64,000 nucleotides of DNA from Ilyonectria destructans (Eukaryota > Ascomycota > Sordariomycetes > Hypocreales > Nectriaceae), in contig JAHEWK010000007.1 in assembly GCA_020740775.1 (NCBI GenBank), forward strand, positions 1,178,001 through 1,242,000. Reading direction: 5' to 3'. The notes under the pieces are model-generated. The model had not been told where the DNA came from. It ran no database searches and saw nothing but the letters and a program-made list of their open reading frames with translations. Shown here piece by piece: positions 12,005 through 22,137 of this stretch; position 1 is the stretch's first letter, and every line of letters begins with the position of its first letter. The position numbers and the translations under genes were made by a program.

Positions 12005-13478
12005 TTGACAGTCCTGCGTTTCAAGTGTTAGAACAAGCAAATACCGAGTGAACTTGAGTGCTGCAACACAAGCTGACTTCCGTCCAAACGTCGAGGGTGC
12101 AAGGCGGGGTAAGGTTCGGGGAGACCAACTTGGATACTGATGCAGCCTTAAAAACGTCGGTTAGGCAGTGACCAAGTTTGATTCAAAGCTACACGGTGCT
12201 TGACTTGTGGAATATTTAAGTCGGGGGTAGAAAGAAAAGATTGCAGCCCCCAAGGGAACAAGCATGCCAGACTAATTATGACGTTGGACGTGGGTGCGTC
12301 AATGGGTTCTTAATGCCTGAGGCTTTCTTCACTCTCCTCTGACTCAGCTCTCCTTAGTCACCATGGCGAGTAGTAAAGTATTGACAGCTTCGAAATCGGT
12401 CCTTGGAGAGAGTCAAAGAAATCATGCCGAAATACGAGGAGATTTCCCGAAGAGTACATTGCATACGTCATAAATCAATATCTAGAAAGATTTCAGGCTT
12501 TGCGCGACTTGGTATTCCGTAGTCTTTTATATTTCCCTCGCCGCACCAGTACTATTCAATAAGCTGAAATGATACAGCATTTCAGCTTTAATAACCGAAT
12601 CTGCATTTATAATTATATGATGATCGGTCGATGGAACCTCAATCTACGCCGCGTTACCATCTCGAACTAGTGTGATCGCTCTCTACTTGTTGGCCTGTAT
12701 GCTGGCGCGGATGTTCTCAAGTGCTGGAGCATCAGCAATCTGCGTTCAGCTTGTTGACTGCGGGCTGAAAGAGTTTGAGAAAACGTCAGACCCGACTCAA
12801 GTGCATGGCATCACAGCCTTCTGCACGGCAGAACATGGTCGACAAATTATGAGAGACGACTTGACCCGGTGGGATGCGAGCGTGCGTGCATGGCTTCAGG
12901 CCGCTAACCAAGTAAAGCGATCTGAAGACACGCAAATGAGAAACGGGTTGAAGCCTGCCGCAAGGCTAGGGTTTAGTATACATGATATTAAAGTTACGTC
13001 TCTGGGAAATTTAAAAATATAATTACTTTTATTATAGCTAGTCTGTAGCCTGTAAATTGGCATCTTTATTCTATGTGTTCCAGTCAGAGTTGTGGCGTAA
13101 GAGGGGTGTCTGGGGACTTTGGGGGCTTTAGGGACTTTGGGGATCCCACTTTAGCGCTGGCGTCTGATCTCGTCCCATAGCTGTGCACTAAGTTAGGTTC
13201 GCTTAACCATGATAGACGCCCACCTCCAGGCAACTGCACTACGAGATGCCTTCCTACAGCTCTAACGCCTTATAATTGGACCTTGTCCCACAAAGCCGCA
13301 TGTGGCCCTGACTCAGCTGTGCATATCACGCCCAACAAGGCAAACATGATAAATGCCCACTCACCTACTCCGCAATCCTTGAGGCAGCATAGGCACCAAC
13401 GGCCCGTGCCATCAACACCTGATGCTATTTAAGTCTGCACCGCTACACACAACAGCTTCTCCAATATACTCACCAACA
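12005..13478. other. Intergenic region with one gene remnant
   Basis: Apart from the degenerate fragment at 12672-13022 I find no gene. A purine-rich stretch near 13108-13145 repeats GGGACTTTGGGG-like units. Confidence 0.45.
12672..13022 (+). pseudogene. Remnant of a fungal hypothetical protein
   Basis: The frame reads FEKTSDPTQVHGITAFCT and then LTRWDASVRAWLQAANQVKR, wording I associate with the middle of large fungal hypothetical proteins containing an RWDASVRAWLQAADEVKR-like block. The homology stops abruptly on both sides, the first codon is GTG, and the C-terminal 30 residues look random. I read it as a surviving piece of a lost gene. A short real gene cannot be excluded. Confidence 0.4.
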
Positions 13479-14453
13479 ATGACTAAACCCGTCACCCCTC
13501 TTAAAAGGACTTCATCTGAAACCTCCTTCGTCACCATGACGCTTGGGGACATGGACGTCGGCGACGACAATCAGATGGTCACGCGACTCCCCGACGAACC
13601 GCCCAAACCGCCCAAGAACAATCTGCTCCTCGACTGCAAGGACGAGGAGGGGGGCCGCACGCCGCTGTCGTACGCTGCTGAACTGGGACACTATCATGTT
13701 GCAAAGCTACTCCTGGCAACCGGAAACGTCGACATCAATGCACAAGACAAAAATGGTCAAACTCCACTTATCTGGGCAGTGAAGGGGGGTCATGACGAGT
13801 TGGTCCAATTGTTCCTGGGGATGAAGAATCTCGACATTGAATTGGTGGATAATGGCTACGGCCAGTCTCCGCTAGCATGGGCTTGTGAGTTTGGCCATGA
13901 GGATGTGGTTCAGTTGCTTCTCGACACGGGTGACGTTGACATTAACTCAACCGACTTCATGTCCCGGACACCTCTCTTGTGGGCTTGTTTGAAAGGCCAT
14001 AAAGATGTCGCCAAACTGCTCCTCGAGGCTGGAGAACCCGACATCAACTGCAAGGATTCCGAACACGGCCAATCACCGCTTTCATGGGCTGCTGAGAATG
14101 ACTATCATGACGTCGTTGAGCTTTTGCTACAGACACGCAAAGCCAACATCAACTCGAGGGATAAGACGGGTCGAACACCGCTTTGGTGGGCCGCCGAGCG
14201 TGGCCGAATAAAAATTGTCGAGATCTTGTTGAAGGTGGATGGCATAGATGTCGATGCAAAGGATACTGACAATGACGTGACACCGTTATTATCCGCTGCT
14301 AGGAATGGCCACACAGCTATCGTCAGATTACTCCTGGACACGAACCGGGTAGACATTAATGCGAAGACTATGGGGGGGAATACGGCTTTGTCTTTTGCTG
14401 CAAGGGCTGGCAATAGCCGTATCGTCAAACTGTTGCTCCGTCACTCCAATTGA
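13479..14453 (+). CDS. Ankyrin-repeat protein
   Basis: An intronless protein of 324 residues. After a 55-residue hydrophilic start, the rest is a row of about eight ankyrin repeats with the usual GxTPLxWAxxxGHxxVxxLLL pattern (for example GRTPLSYAAELGHYHVAKLL, SRTPLLWACLKGHKDVAKLL, GNTALSFAARAGNSRIVKLL), each ending in a VDINxKD-like turn. Ankyrin stacks bind proteins. No enzymatic or membrane domain is attached. The array runs to the C-terminus and may be a shortened relative of the longer NACHT-ankyrin proteins common in fungi. The ATG at 13479 follows CACCAACA; an ATG at 13422 in the same frame would add 19 residues. Confidence 0.85.
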   Translation: MTKPVTPLKRTSSETSFVTMTLGDMDVGDDNQMVTRLPDEPPKPPKNNLLLDCKDEEGGRTPLSYAAELGHYHVAKLLLATGNVDINAQDKNGQTPLIWAVKGGHDELVQLFLGMKNLDIELVDNGYGQSPLAWACEFGHEDVVQLLLDTGDVDINSTDFMSRTPLLWACLKGHKDVAKLLLEAGEPDINCKDSEHGQSPLSWAAENDYHDVVELLLQTRKANINSRDKTGRTPLWWAAERGRIKIVEILLKVDGIDVDAKDTDNDVTPLLSAARNGHTAIVRLLLDTNRVDINAKTMGGNTALSFAARAGNSRIVKLLLRHSN

Positions 14454-15644
14454 GATCCCGACAGCTCTAGAGCATATGATCAAACACTACTTTGTTATTC
14501 TGTTTGCTAGGTATCAAAATGGCATGATTCTATTTTGATAACACTTTTAGTTACGTACGGTCTGTTATTGATTTCTTCCCTGCACAGCCGCCCCTTCGGT
14601 GATTGCACTGTAGAGGACTTTTCTTCAATCATAAAAAGAGGAACAGGGCTGTATGGAATATTATAGTCCTTCGGGTGGATTAGTGTGTCCTTGCCGGTGA
14701 TTAGTACTGATCATAAATAACTTGATGTGTCTCTGGTCTCGGCAAGAGTGGCTCAGCGACCGCCTCCCAGGCCGAGACAGGTCCCTTATTCCATACCGCC
14801 ATCCACTCGTTCTCGATGTCGTCACGCTGCCTGCTCTTGCGCGGAGACGTTGAGAACAGACCGGACCCTCTGGGCAACACACAGATAGCCCTAAGCACTT
14901 TCGCAGTCCTCGCCAATGTCCGCCGCTTACAAAAATGCTATCTTGAGCTTTTCTGGAGCGGAACTCGGTGGAGTAGACGGCGATTTTGCGCGTCTGGTGC
15001 TGTCGTCGAGTCGGGCGGTAGCGACAGGTTGATGTACGCACGTCGGAACCAACCATTTCGCTGAAGTCAATTGGCGCCAGGAGCCGGATGTGTCTACAAA
15101 TATATTATAAATTGGTGCAGGCTGCCATAAAGAACGCGCGCGCAGCACCGCTACGCTTACAGTGAAATTTAGCATATCACTACCACGGGATTACGGTCAT
15201 TTCTCACATAATCCAACTTGCTTCATGCTCATCGTGCCAATCAACATATCATATATCTTTTCATTCCCAAACTTTGGCCGCACATCACGCGTCAGAGACA
15301 TCGGGACTCTTCCAGGTGTGCTGCGAATACGAGGGCGGCAAATGTCGCTGATGGCTCCGTTTAAATGGGGCTGGGCCGGAGAATCTTACTTCCAGGACAA
15401 CGTGTTTCGTACCTGTGACGCGGCGCGTCGGAGAGCTGATTGAAAGTCATTATCGTACGATGATTTTGTTTCTTCCCGTCGACAAGAGAGATCTCTGTCC
15501 CCAGTCGCCGTTCTGCACTGTTTTGTTCTTCTTGGAATCATTTCTTGCTTTCTTGTGACTGCTCGTCAAGGCGACGCGCGCCCCTCTTCCCGTCCGCTTA
15601 TCTTCAATTGGCAACCCAACTTAGACGCTGTGTTTACTGCGCTG
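14454..15644. other. Gene-free stretch before the multicopper oxidase
   Basis: Minus-strand open frames at 14661-15175 overlap in different frames and do not resemble a family I know. A short frame containing NEWMAVWNKGPVSAWEAV could be a degraded exon, but nothing supports it further. Confidence 0.4.
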
Positions 15645-18135
15645 ATGGTCGCAAACGGAGCCCCTGGTGATGGGCATCACGAATCCGCCATAATGCTGGA
15701 TTCTAGGTCATCCTCCGGTCGTGAAACCGAACCCCAGCTGGACTGGGCTTCAGATACTCGGAAAGACCAGCGTCGACATAGGAGGCAGCTAACCTGGTCA
15801 TGTTTCCTGACAGTTTGCTGTTTTTCCACCTTGGCCCTAGCCGGCTTATTCTTTTTCCGGCTATCTCGCGAACAGGCACAAATACCCAGGCCTGAAAACC
15901 ACGAAATAAACACAGGAGCATCAATCATCTCATCGATTGCTGCTCCTTCTCAGACACAACCTCATGAGGACGAAAGCGAACCAAAGACTGAGCTGGTGTC
16001 ATCTGACCAACTCGACCTGAAGACAGGTTTCATAATTTCAGGAAAACCGACAACGCGAGACTATGTGTTTAATATTACTCGTGAGCTTGCTGCTCCGGAT
16101 GGATTCCAAAAGTCAATGATCCTTGTCAATGGCCAGTCTCCGGGACCGCTCATTGAGGCTAACACGGGCGACGTCATCCGCGTTATCGTCAACAACAAGA
16201 TGCCTGAAGCCAGCACTACCGTCCATTGGCACGGTATTGACCAGAGAAACACGGTGTGGATGGACGGTGTCCACGGTGTAACTCAGTGCGGTATACCCCC
16301 CGGAGAAAGCTTTACGTATGAGTTCAACATAACCGACCAACGAGGAACCTTTTGGTATCACTCCCATTCATCAGTTCAATACACCGACGGTCTTTATGGC
16401 CCAATTGTGAGATACGCCTATCCTTAACCCATATAGCTCTTAGTATGCTGTCGCTTTTCTGACCATGACCCAGATAATACACAGTCCTGATGAGAATATT
16501 TCTCTGATAGATGACGATAAGATAGTTATGGTCGGAGATCTGTTCCATGAGCAGGCAGAACAAGTACGCATACGCCGTGCGTAAATTACATCAATACAGG
16601 ACTGTTAACTCGGCAAAATCATCTAGCTCTCATCCGAATACCTGGGCGAATCGCCGTCCTGGAGTCCCGGAAGGCCGGGTATGGAGCCACCTCCAGACAA
16701 CATTATCATGAATGGCCAGCATGTTTTCAATTGCTCGATATTACAGAGCACGGGATCCAGCTCCAGACACTCTATGTCCACAGGTTGCACTGGTGGCTCA
16801 CTATATGCGACGCGCATCAAGACTGGACACCAAGTCCGTTTCAGACTGATCAGTCACAGTACCTCCACACCACTCTATTTCACGATTGACAACCACACTT
16901 TGATGATCATTGAGATTGACGGCGTGGAAATAGAGCCAATTGCGACAACCCGAGTGTTCTTAAACCCTGGACAGCGCTACTCGGTATTGGTCACAGCCAA
17001 CCAGACTGCCGGGAATTACATGATGCGCACGGCTGCGGCCACGGGGTGTTTTCACCTCGCCCATGCACCCGACGGTATCTCGGGACTTGCTAGCATCCAA
17101 TATGAGGCCACGGGGATATTGTCATATGATGGCACAGAAATCACTGCCAAGCTCATCGGCTCGTCTTGGGACTTAGGGGACATGTCCAATCCCTCCTTCG
17201 GCAATGAACCTTGGCAATACGCTTGCAGAGATTTACCTTTTGATATCCCTCGTCCGATGGAGAAAAAGAAGGCGTACGACGTCGGCGAGAGAAATCACCA
17301 TTACTTTTCGTTTCATCAAGAAATGACTGGGGACGTGTACCGCACGTACGTCAATAAGGTTACCAACTCGTCACCCCATTCTGGTGGGTTTCTTACTGAC
17401 TCCTGGCAGACAATTTTTGCTCCTTTGCAAGATGACGCGACCCTCTGGAAAGTTCTCCAGCCAGGTATGGAGTCTAAAGACGTTCATTTCAAGGGGCTGG
17501 AATGGGACTTTGGACCAAACCAACAAGTCCTTGTCTCTCAAGATGTAGAAAAAGCTGCACAGATTGTCATCAACTCCGAGACTATGATGATTCATCCATG
17601 GCACCTTCAGTGAGTCTTCTCTACTACAAGCCTAACCCGTAACTATCTACTAACCCAGTGAAACTAGCGGTATGTTTTTAAATCAACCACTTTTCTTAAT
17701 ACGCTCATGGTGGTACTGATATAAAGCTGCAGGTCAAAACTTTCAGGTCGTTGGGTGGGGCGATGGTGTGTTTGGAGAACGCGGCACGACTTGGAATCAC
17801 GACAACCCAATGAGACGAGACACAATTACCATTCCAGGCTTCTCTCATGTTGTTATTCGCATTGTGGCGGATAACCCGGGAGTTTGGGCATTCCACTGCC
17901 ACATATTATGGCATGCCGAAGGTTGTTATATTTCCTAGTATCTCCCCCACTACTCTGGATACTAGCTCACAGTTCCCTCTCAGGTGGTATGTTTATATCA
18001 ATCGCCAATCGATTAGAAGAGCTACAGACTATGTTAAGATCACTAGAAGCCTCTGCCAACGGTGTCAGCATCAAGCAAAGATTTTGTTCCGCAGTTAATA
18101 ATCATCAGACGGTGCGAGACGAGTCATTTCAATAA
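15645..18135 (+). CDS. Membrane-anchored multicopper oxidase (laccase-like)
   Basis: A predicted protein of 728 residues in six exons: 15645-16406, 16474-16563, 16627-17609, 17659-17669 (11 nt), 17733-17921 and 17984-18135. A single hydrophobic segment at residues 49-72 suggests a type II anchor with the enzyme outside the membrane. Copper motifs are present in order: HWHG (His 194), WYHSH, HPWHLH (about 607-612) and HCHILWH (first His 670), followed by EGGM. Three cupredoxin domains are therefore complete. Such enzymes oxidise phenols or metals and reduce oxygen to water; fungal examples act in pigment formation, detoxification or iron uptake, and the substrate here is unknown. The last His codon of HPWHLH is split by an intron, and a micro-exon follows it. 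An upstream GTG in frame is not used as the start because the ATG at 15645 is available. Confidence 0.87.
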
Positions 18136-18697
18136 AGCAATCATGAATGGCTTAATGTTATCTAGTGAGAGTTGTGGAGTAAGGCCATGTATCAGAATAA
18201 AGCATCAAAAAGTCTTTGGATCTTTCTTTCCAATCCCATGTGCGGCAGACGGTCGAATTTTGTCTTTATCGATGTCAGGAAATCGGGACACGCCTTGAAC
18301 TCCTGCATATTGCGATTGAGTATCAGGTCTAATTTCTTTTGAAGGTCTTCGATCCCACCCTGCGAATAAAAAAGTTACAGGTGACAGCTACAGAAACAGC
18401 GTCGCTCCGGTCATACGCGGCACTGCATGATATATCCTCCTTTCGAAGGAGGCCCGAAAAGGTCATTGTTGTCTCCGTCTTTATCACGCTTGCCGCACTG
18501 TACAACATGCGATTACTCCGTCACTCGCCACTTGCTGCGATCGCGATCCAATCGTCTGTTCACAACGTTCTTGGCCTCTGATCCTTGAAACACAATCCCC
18601 TTTAATTAATGTCCATTGCTGTGAACACTGCATCTTGGACGCAAGTGGAGAAGAGTTGGAAGAGACAACCTAACAACTTCAGGACGGAAGTATAGAA
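18136..18697. other. Intergenic region
   Basis: There are short open frames only, with no family resemblance and no clear promoter element. Confidence 0.4.
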
Positions 18698-19120
18698 ATG
18701 ACTAACCTGGACGAAGTCATCCAATCCGCAAGACAAGCATTAGCCGGTCACGCGATAGAAGACCCGGGTCGGCTTAAACTTTCGAGAACTGTTCGACGAC
18801 TCCTTTTTAGGAGATATCTTGATCGTGAAGCCGTCTTTGGTGTTGGCGAATGCAATCAACTTGCAAGACAGACACAAGCTGATGGGGCTGGGAATGAGTT
18901 CCATGGACCAGATTGTCTGCACTCAATTGGGACTTACCTTTACGTGAGGTATGAAAGGAACGAAACGAAATCTGATTTGGACGATGCCATTCAAATTACA
19001 AGGCAGGCACTTAATACGATCTCAGCGGCTCCGGGCGAGCTTTTTATACTCGCCTTTATGAAAGGGATTCCGGCAAAAGCCGTGGTGATATCTGACTACA
19101 CTGTTATCCATCCTGGTTAA
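18698..19120 (+). pseudogene. Degenerate TPR fragment (CHAT/TPR protein remnant)
   Basis: The 140-residue frame holds two tetratricopeptide-like units, MTNLDEVIQSARQALAG and KSDLDDAIQITRQALNTI, spaced like the 40-42-residue TPRs of large fungal TPR-CHAT proteins (LDEAIRVARQAVD type). The connecting sequence is eroded, and the frame ends far short of the usual length of 800 residues or more. No CHAT protease domain follows. It is best read as a truncated remnant; a small functional TPR protein is less likely. It ends tail to tail with the minus-strand gene at 19117. Confidence 0.5.
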
Positions 19121-20350
19121 GATTCCATCTCAGACAGAGTATGGCTGTGCTCCTCCCTCGAGTTCTGTGCGTCTTTCTTGCCAGCATTAACGCCCCTCTC
19201 CAGGTTGACGGTATTCTCCACAGCGCTCTGCAGGCTACTGCATCCACCAGTGGTTTCGCTCTTGTCTGGCTCCGACTCTTCCGTCCTGCGACCGATCGTA
19301 TTTAACACAAATGTATTAAGCCGCGCCACTATCGCGGACGCAGGCGAGATGACGCCCAAACGTCGTAGGAGTGCCTCGATCCGTGAAGTCAGGCAAGGTA
19401 TGCAAGCGGCCATGATGCCGATGACCTCTTCGAACTTCGACCAGAGGGTAAGAAAGTACATGTTCCACAGCGTGTCGTCAGTGTAACTAAACCGCGCGAT
19501 ATACGTCGTCTTGACCAGAGCTATTGCTGCAGTCCAGAGGCCTACGCCCATAAGAATGCAGATGAGGATACGGCGTCCTAGAGAGAGGTGAAGTTTAACG
19601 ACGAATGTGATGGGCATAAGGGACAGAATCACATCGGTCGCGATGCCAATGCCTAGTGGAGAGAGAGCGCGCGTTAGCTGTCTATAATTGCTTCATGTAT
19701 TCTGAACCTACCAGTATTGCAATAACCCCAGACATCCATGAACCGCTGAGAGGCGCAATGCGCGTCCTCGACTGGTTCCCAGTTGGCCCTCAACGGGTGA
19801 CACATGTTCAGTTGTGCCACGAGCGCCGCGATGGCGAGGATAAATTGGATAGCGATGATGATGCGGAGCACCAGTGCCCAGGTAGGGGGCTGGGATGCGC
19901 GGAAGCGTAGGAGCAAGAAACCCACGGACATACGCATAAAGGCCACACCAAAGTACCACATGCAGGAGACGATAAAGATGGCCCGCTGCGCTTGGATCCG
20001 GTCCTCGAGGGCGACGAAATGCGTGTGACGCCCTAGGCCATGCTGGGCGGCAACTAGCTGCATCGCGAAGCTGGCCAGTGATAGAACCTGCGCGAGATGC
20101 CGCGATTAGTTGCTGGCCGGTGGAAGATGTATTCAAGCAGACTTACCACCGCAAAGGATATGGTGTAATCGTCCCACCACAAGTTCTCGACGGGGACGAG
20201 ACGGCAATAAATCCTCCCGACATACAGTAGGACCATAATGCCCTCGAGGATTCCGCAGGATACGGCGAGTTTGTGGGCATTGCTAACGTCCGGACCAGGC
20301 CACTGCGTGCCCGGGTCGCTCGTCCTCGGAAGGTGCTGCAGGTTGTCCAT
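19117..20350 (-). CDS. Rhodopsin-fold (Pth11-like) integral membrane protein
   Basis: A protein of 371 residues in three exons: 20350-20147, 20087-19712 and 19652-19117. Seven hydrophobic segments can be traced from KLAVSCGILEGIMVLLYVGRIY to MYFLTLWSKFEEVIGIMAACIPCL. Conserved landmarks of the fungal rhodopsin-domain (SAT5/Pth11-like) family are WWDDY after the first helix, QRAIFIVSCMWYFGVAFMRMSVGFLLLRF, a CNTGIGIATDVILSLMPI helix, and a final E(E/V)IGIMAACIP helix. There is no CFEM domain at the N-terminus. The C-terminal 80 residues are hydrophilic and probably cytosolic. Members are putative G-protein-coupled or sensor proteins of the plasma membrane; ligands are mostly unknown. Confidence 0.86.
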
Positions 20351-21326
20351 CGTCCAGCGCTACCGCCTGCCGCAGGTTTCTCCTAAAAGAGAGGTGCAGG
20401 CCGTGAACGAATTGTGTCGGTCTTCAGGACGGCATTTGAACTAGAACAGGCGGTGGGAACTGTGGACAGGAACCGCGTTTCTAAGGACATGCAACGTCAG
20501 GATGACAATCGAAATGAAGTTTGAGCAACTCAGGAGCTCGAACGGCAGCCACAACGCTCGGCTATCACGTGAGTGATTTTGCGCCAGCCCTCCCGCCAAT
20601 GGGGAAAATGGCGTTTTCTGTCTAATTAAAACCCTGCAATAGCATCCCTTTCTCCCTGTTCGATCACATGAAAAGAGTGTTGCTATTGGGACATGTCAGA
20701 GTGCGGTATAGACCCAGATACGCAAGCAGGTACCAAGTATAGTGGTGCACTATGTTTTTGGCCTGACGGTGTAAATCTGACAGGACAGTATATCACGTGA
20801 AATCTGCCTATGCCACGTCCTCTTGCAAGGCAAGTGCAAGACTAGAAAAGGCAGCTATCTTAAAGGATTATGAGGCTTTGTAGATATTAAAATCCAGAGA
20901 CACAGGGTGGAGGGTGTTGCACCATGCCATCTCCAGATGTGCGTAGGGCTAGTACAGCAGCGCAGCGCCGCAGTCACAGCTCTAGCAGTGTAGAGAGGCT
21001 GCCACCACTGCTGCAATAACAGCCTAGCTGCCTGAAGTGATATATTAAAATAATTTAGCTAGAGCCGGGCCTGCCAAAATGCTCATGGCTTACACTGAGA
21101 GGTAAGCGAAAAGTGGGTTACTGTGCTGGTGGGTACTGTCCCACTAGCGAAAGGATACTGTCCCAGTAGCAATACTCTATTAAAACCGCGTGGCTAATTG
21201 CTTACTTAGAGTTGCTATTTTAGCTCTAATTATAAAACAGATAATTATACTCCGCTCGTCTGCCTCAAGCATAAAGCGCGGTAGCAGAAAATAATATATA
21301 CCCCCCTCGAGACGCTACAGCACGTA
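20351..21326. other. Intergenic region with possible transposon debris
   Basis: No gene is seen. Near 21128-21172 two direct copies of a roughly 16-nt sequence, RTACTGTCCCASTAGC, lie 25 bp apart. They are followed by AT-rich DNA (21170-21300) that runs straight into a truncated macro-like gene. The composition suggests a decayed mobile element, but no transposase can be read. Confidence 0.4.
21128..21172. repeat. Short direct repeat next to AT-rich DNA
   Basis: GTACTGTCCCACTAGC and ATACTGTCCCAGTAGC differ at two positions and lie in tandem with a short spacer. They may be subterminal repeats of a decayed element. Confidence 0.4.
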
Positions 21327-21335
21327 GTGCACCTG

Positions 21336-21785
21336 ATGGCACAGGCAGAATTGTATCAAGAATGGCGTGGGTTCGCGCCTCCAGGAACGTGTACACTTCT
21401 GCGAATGCTTGAGAGTTTTCGCGACCGATCGAGGAACATTTGGGGAACCAAGCATCTCGCGCTTTGTCCAACAATGCGCGTCCCCATGAATGTGACATGG
21501 GATAAAGAGATCGTCTACGACACTATCTGGAGCTTGCTTTGTGCCATCGACAAGCACAATAGACTTGCCCAGGTTAATTCGCCAGATGAGAAGATATCGA
21601 GCATTCTCATGACCCCTATGGCTACGGGCACTGGATTTGTCAGCGCTGATCGGTGGGCTCACCAGACAGTTTTGGCCATCAAGCACTTCATAGAGGCATT
21701 GGATAACCCCTCCAAATGGAGTGGCTTGACTTGGTGCGATATATCTGACACTGCAAATGAGGTAGAGAAGACTTGGTCACTTTGA
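21336..21785 (+). pseudogene. 5'-truncated macro-domain-like gene
   Basis: The frame from about 21310 to 21785 encodes AELYQEWRGFAPPGTCTLL, then TMRVPMNVTWDKEIVYDTIWSLLCAID, and SILMTPMATGTGFVSADRWAHQTVLAI. These match the C-terminal half of fungal macro-domain-like proteins, in which MTPxATGTG is a conserved phosphate-loop-like block. The N-terminal half expected in the family (a VSPANSxGxMDGG-like segment) is missing; an in-frame TAG and AT-rich debris lie directly upstream. The first ATG of the surviving frame is at 21336. It is probably a pseudogene cut at its 5' side; a short expressed version cannot be ruled out. Confidence 0.55.
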
Positions 21786-22137
21786 TGGACTAGATTACAC
21801 GACTTTGGGTGGTTTGAGAAGCTTGAACGATGCACCTTGTCAAATTATCAGAAATGCTTTGTAATGCAGACTTGATTGATGAACTACTTGCAATATAATT
21901 GTAACCATTTCACTCGGAGAGATACGCGGTTGCAGCACATCTATCGAAGCCATCCGAAGTAGAAAGAATTGAGTGATATGATTCTATAAAGTAGTCTATG
22001 TCGAAGGAAGTAGAAAAGGAAGAGAATGCGATGCTATGCTAATACAAAAGGAGCGTTGAAGTGAAGTCTAATAAAAACGCCCGACCCAATAACCCATGCC
22101 CCAATTTCAGATCCTGCAAGACGACCTGGGTCTTGGC
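21786..22137. other. Intergenic region, 3' side of the repeat-protein gene
   Basis: No gene is visible. It probably contains the 3' untranslated region of the minus-strand gene ending at 22138. Confidence 0.4.

Noticed and set aside
14661..15175. A possible small minus-strand gene
   Set aside because: Joining the frames needs a 39-nt intron without a good branch site, and no family resemblance supports it.
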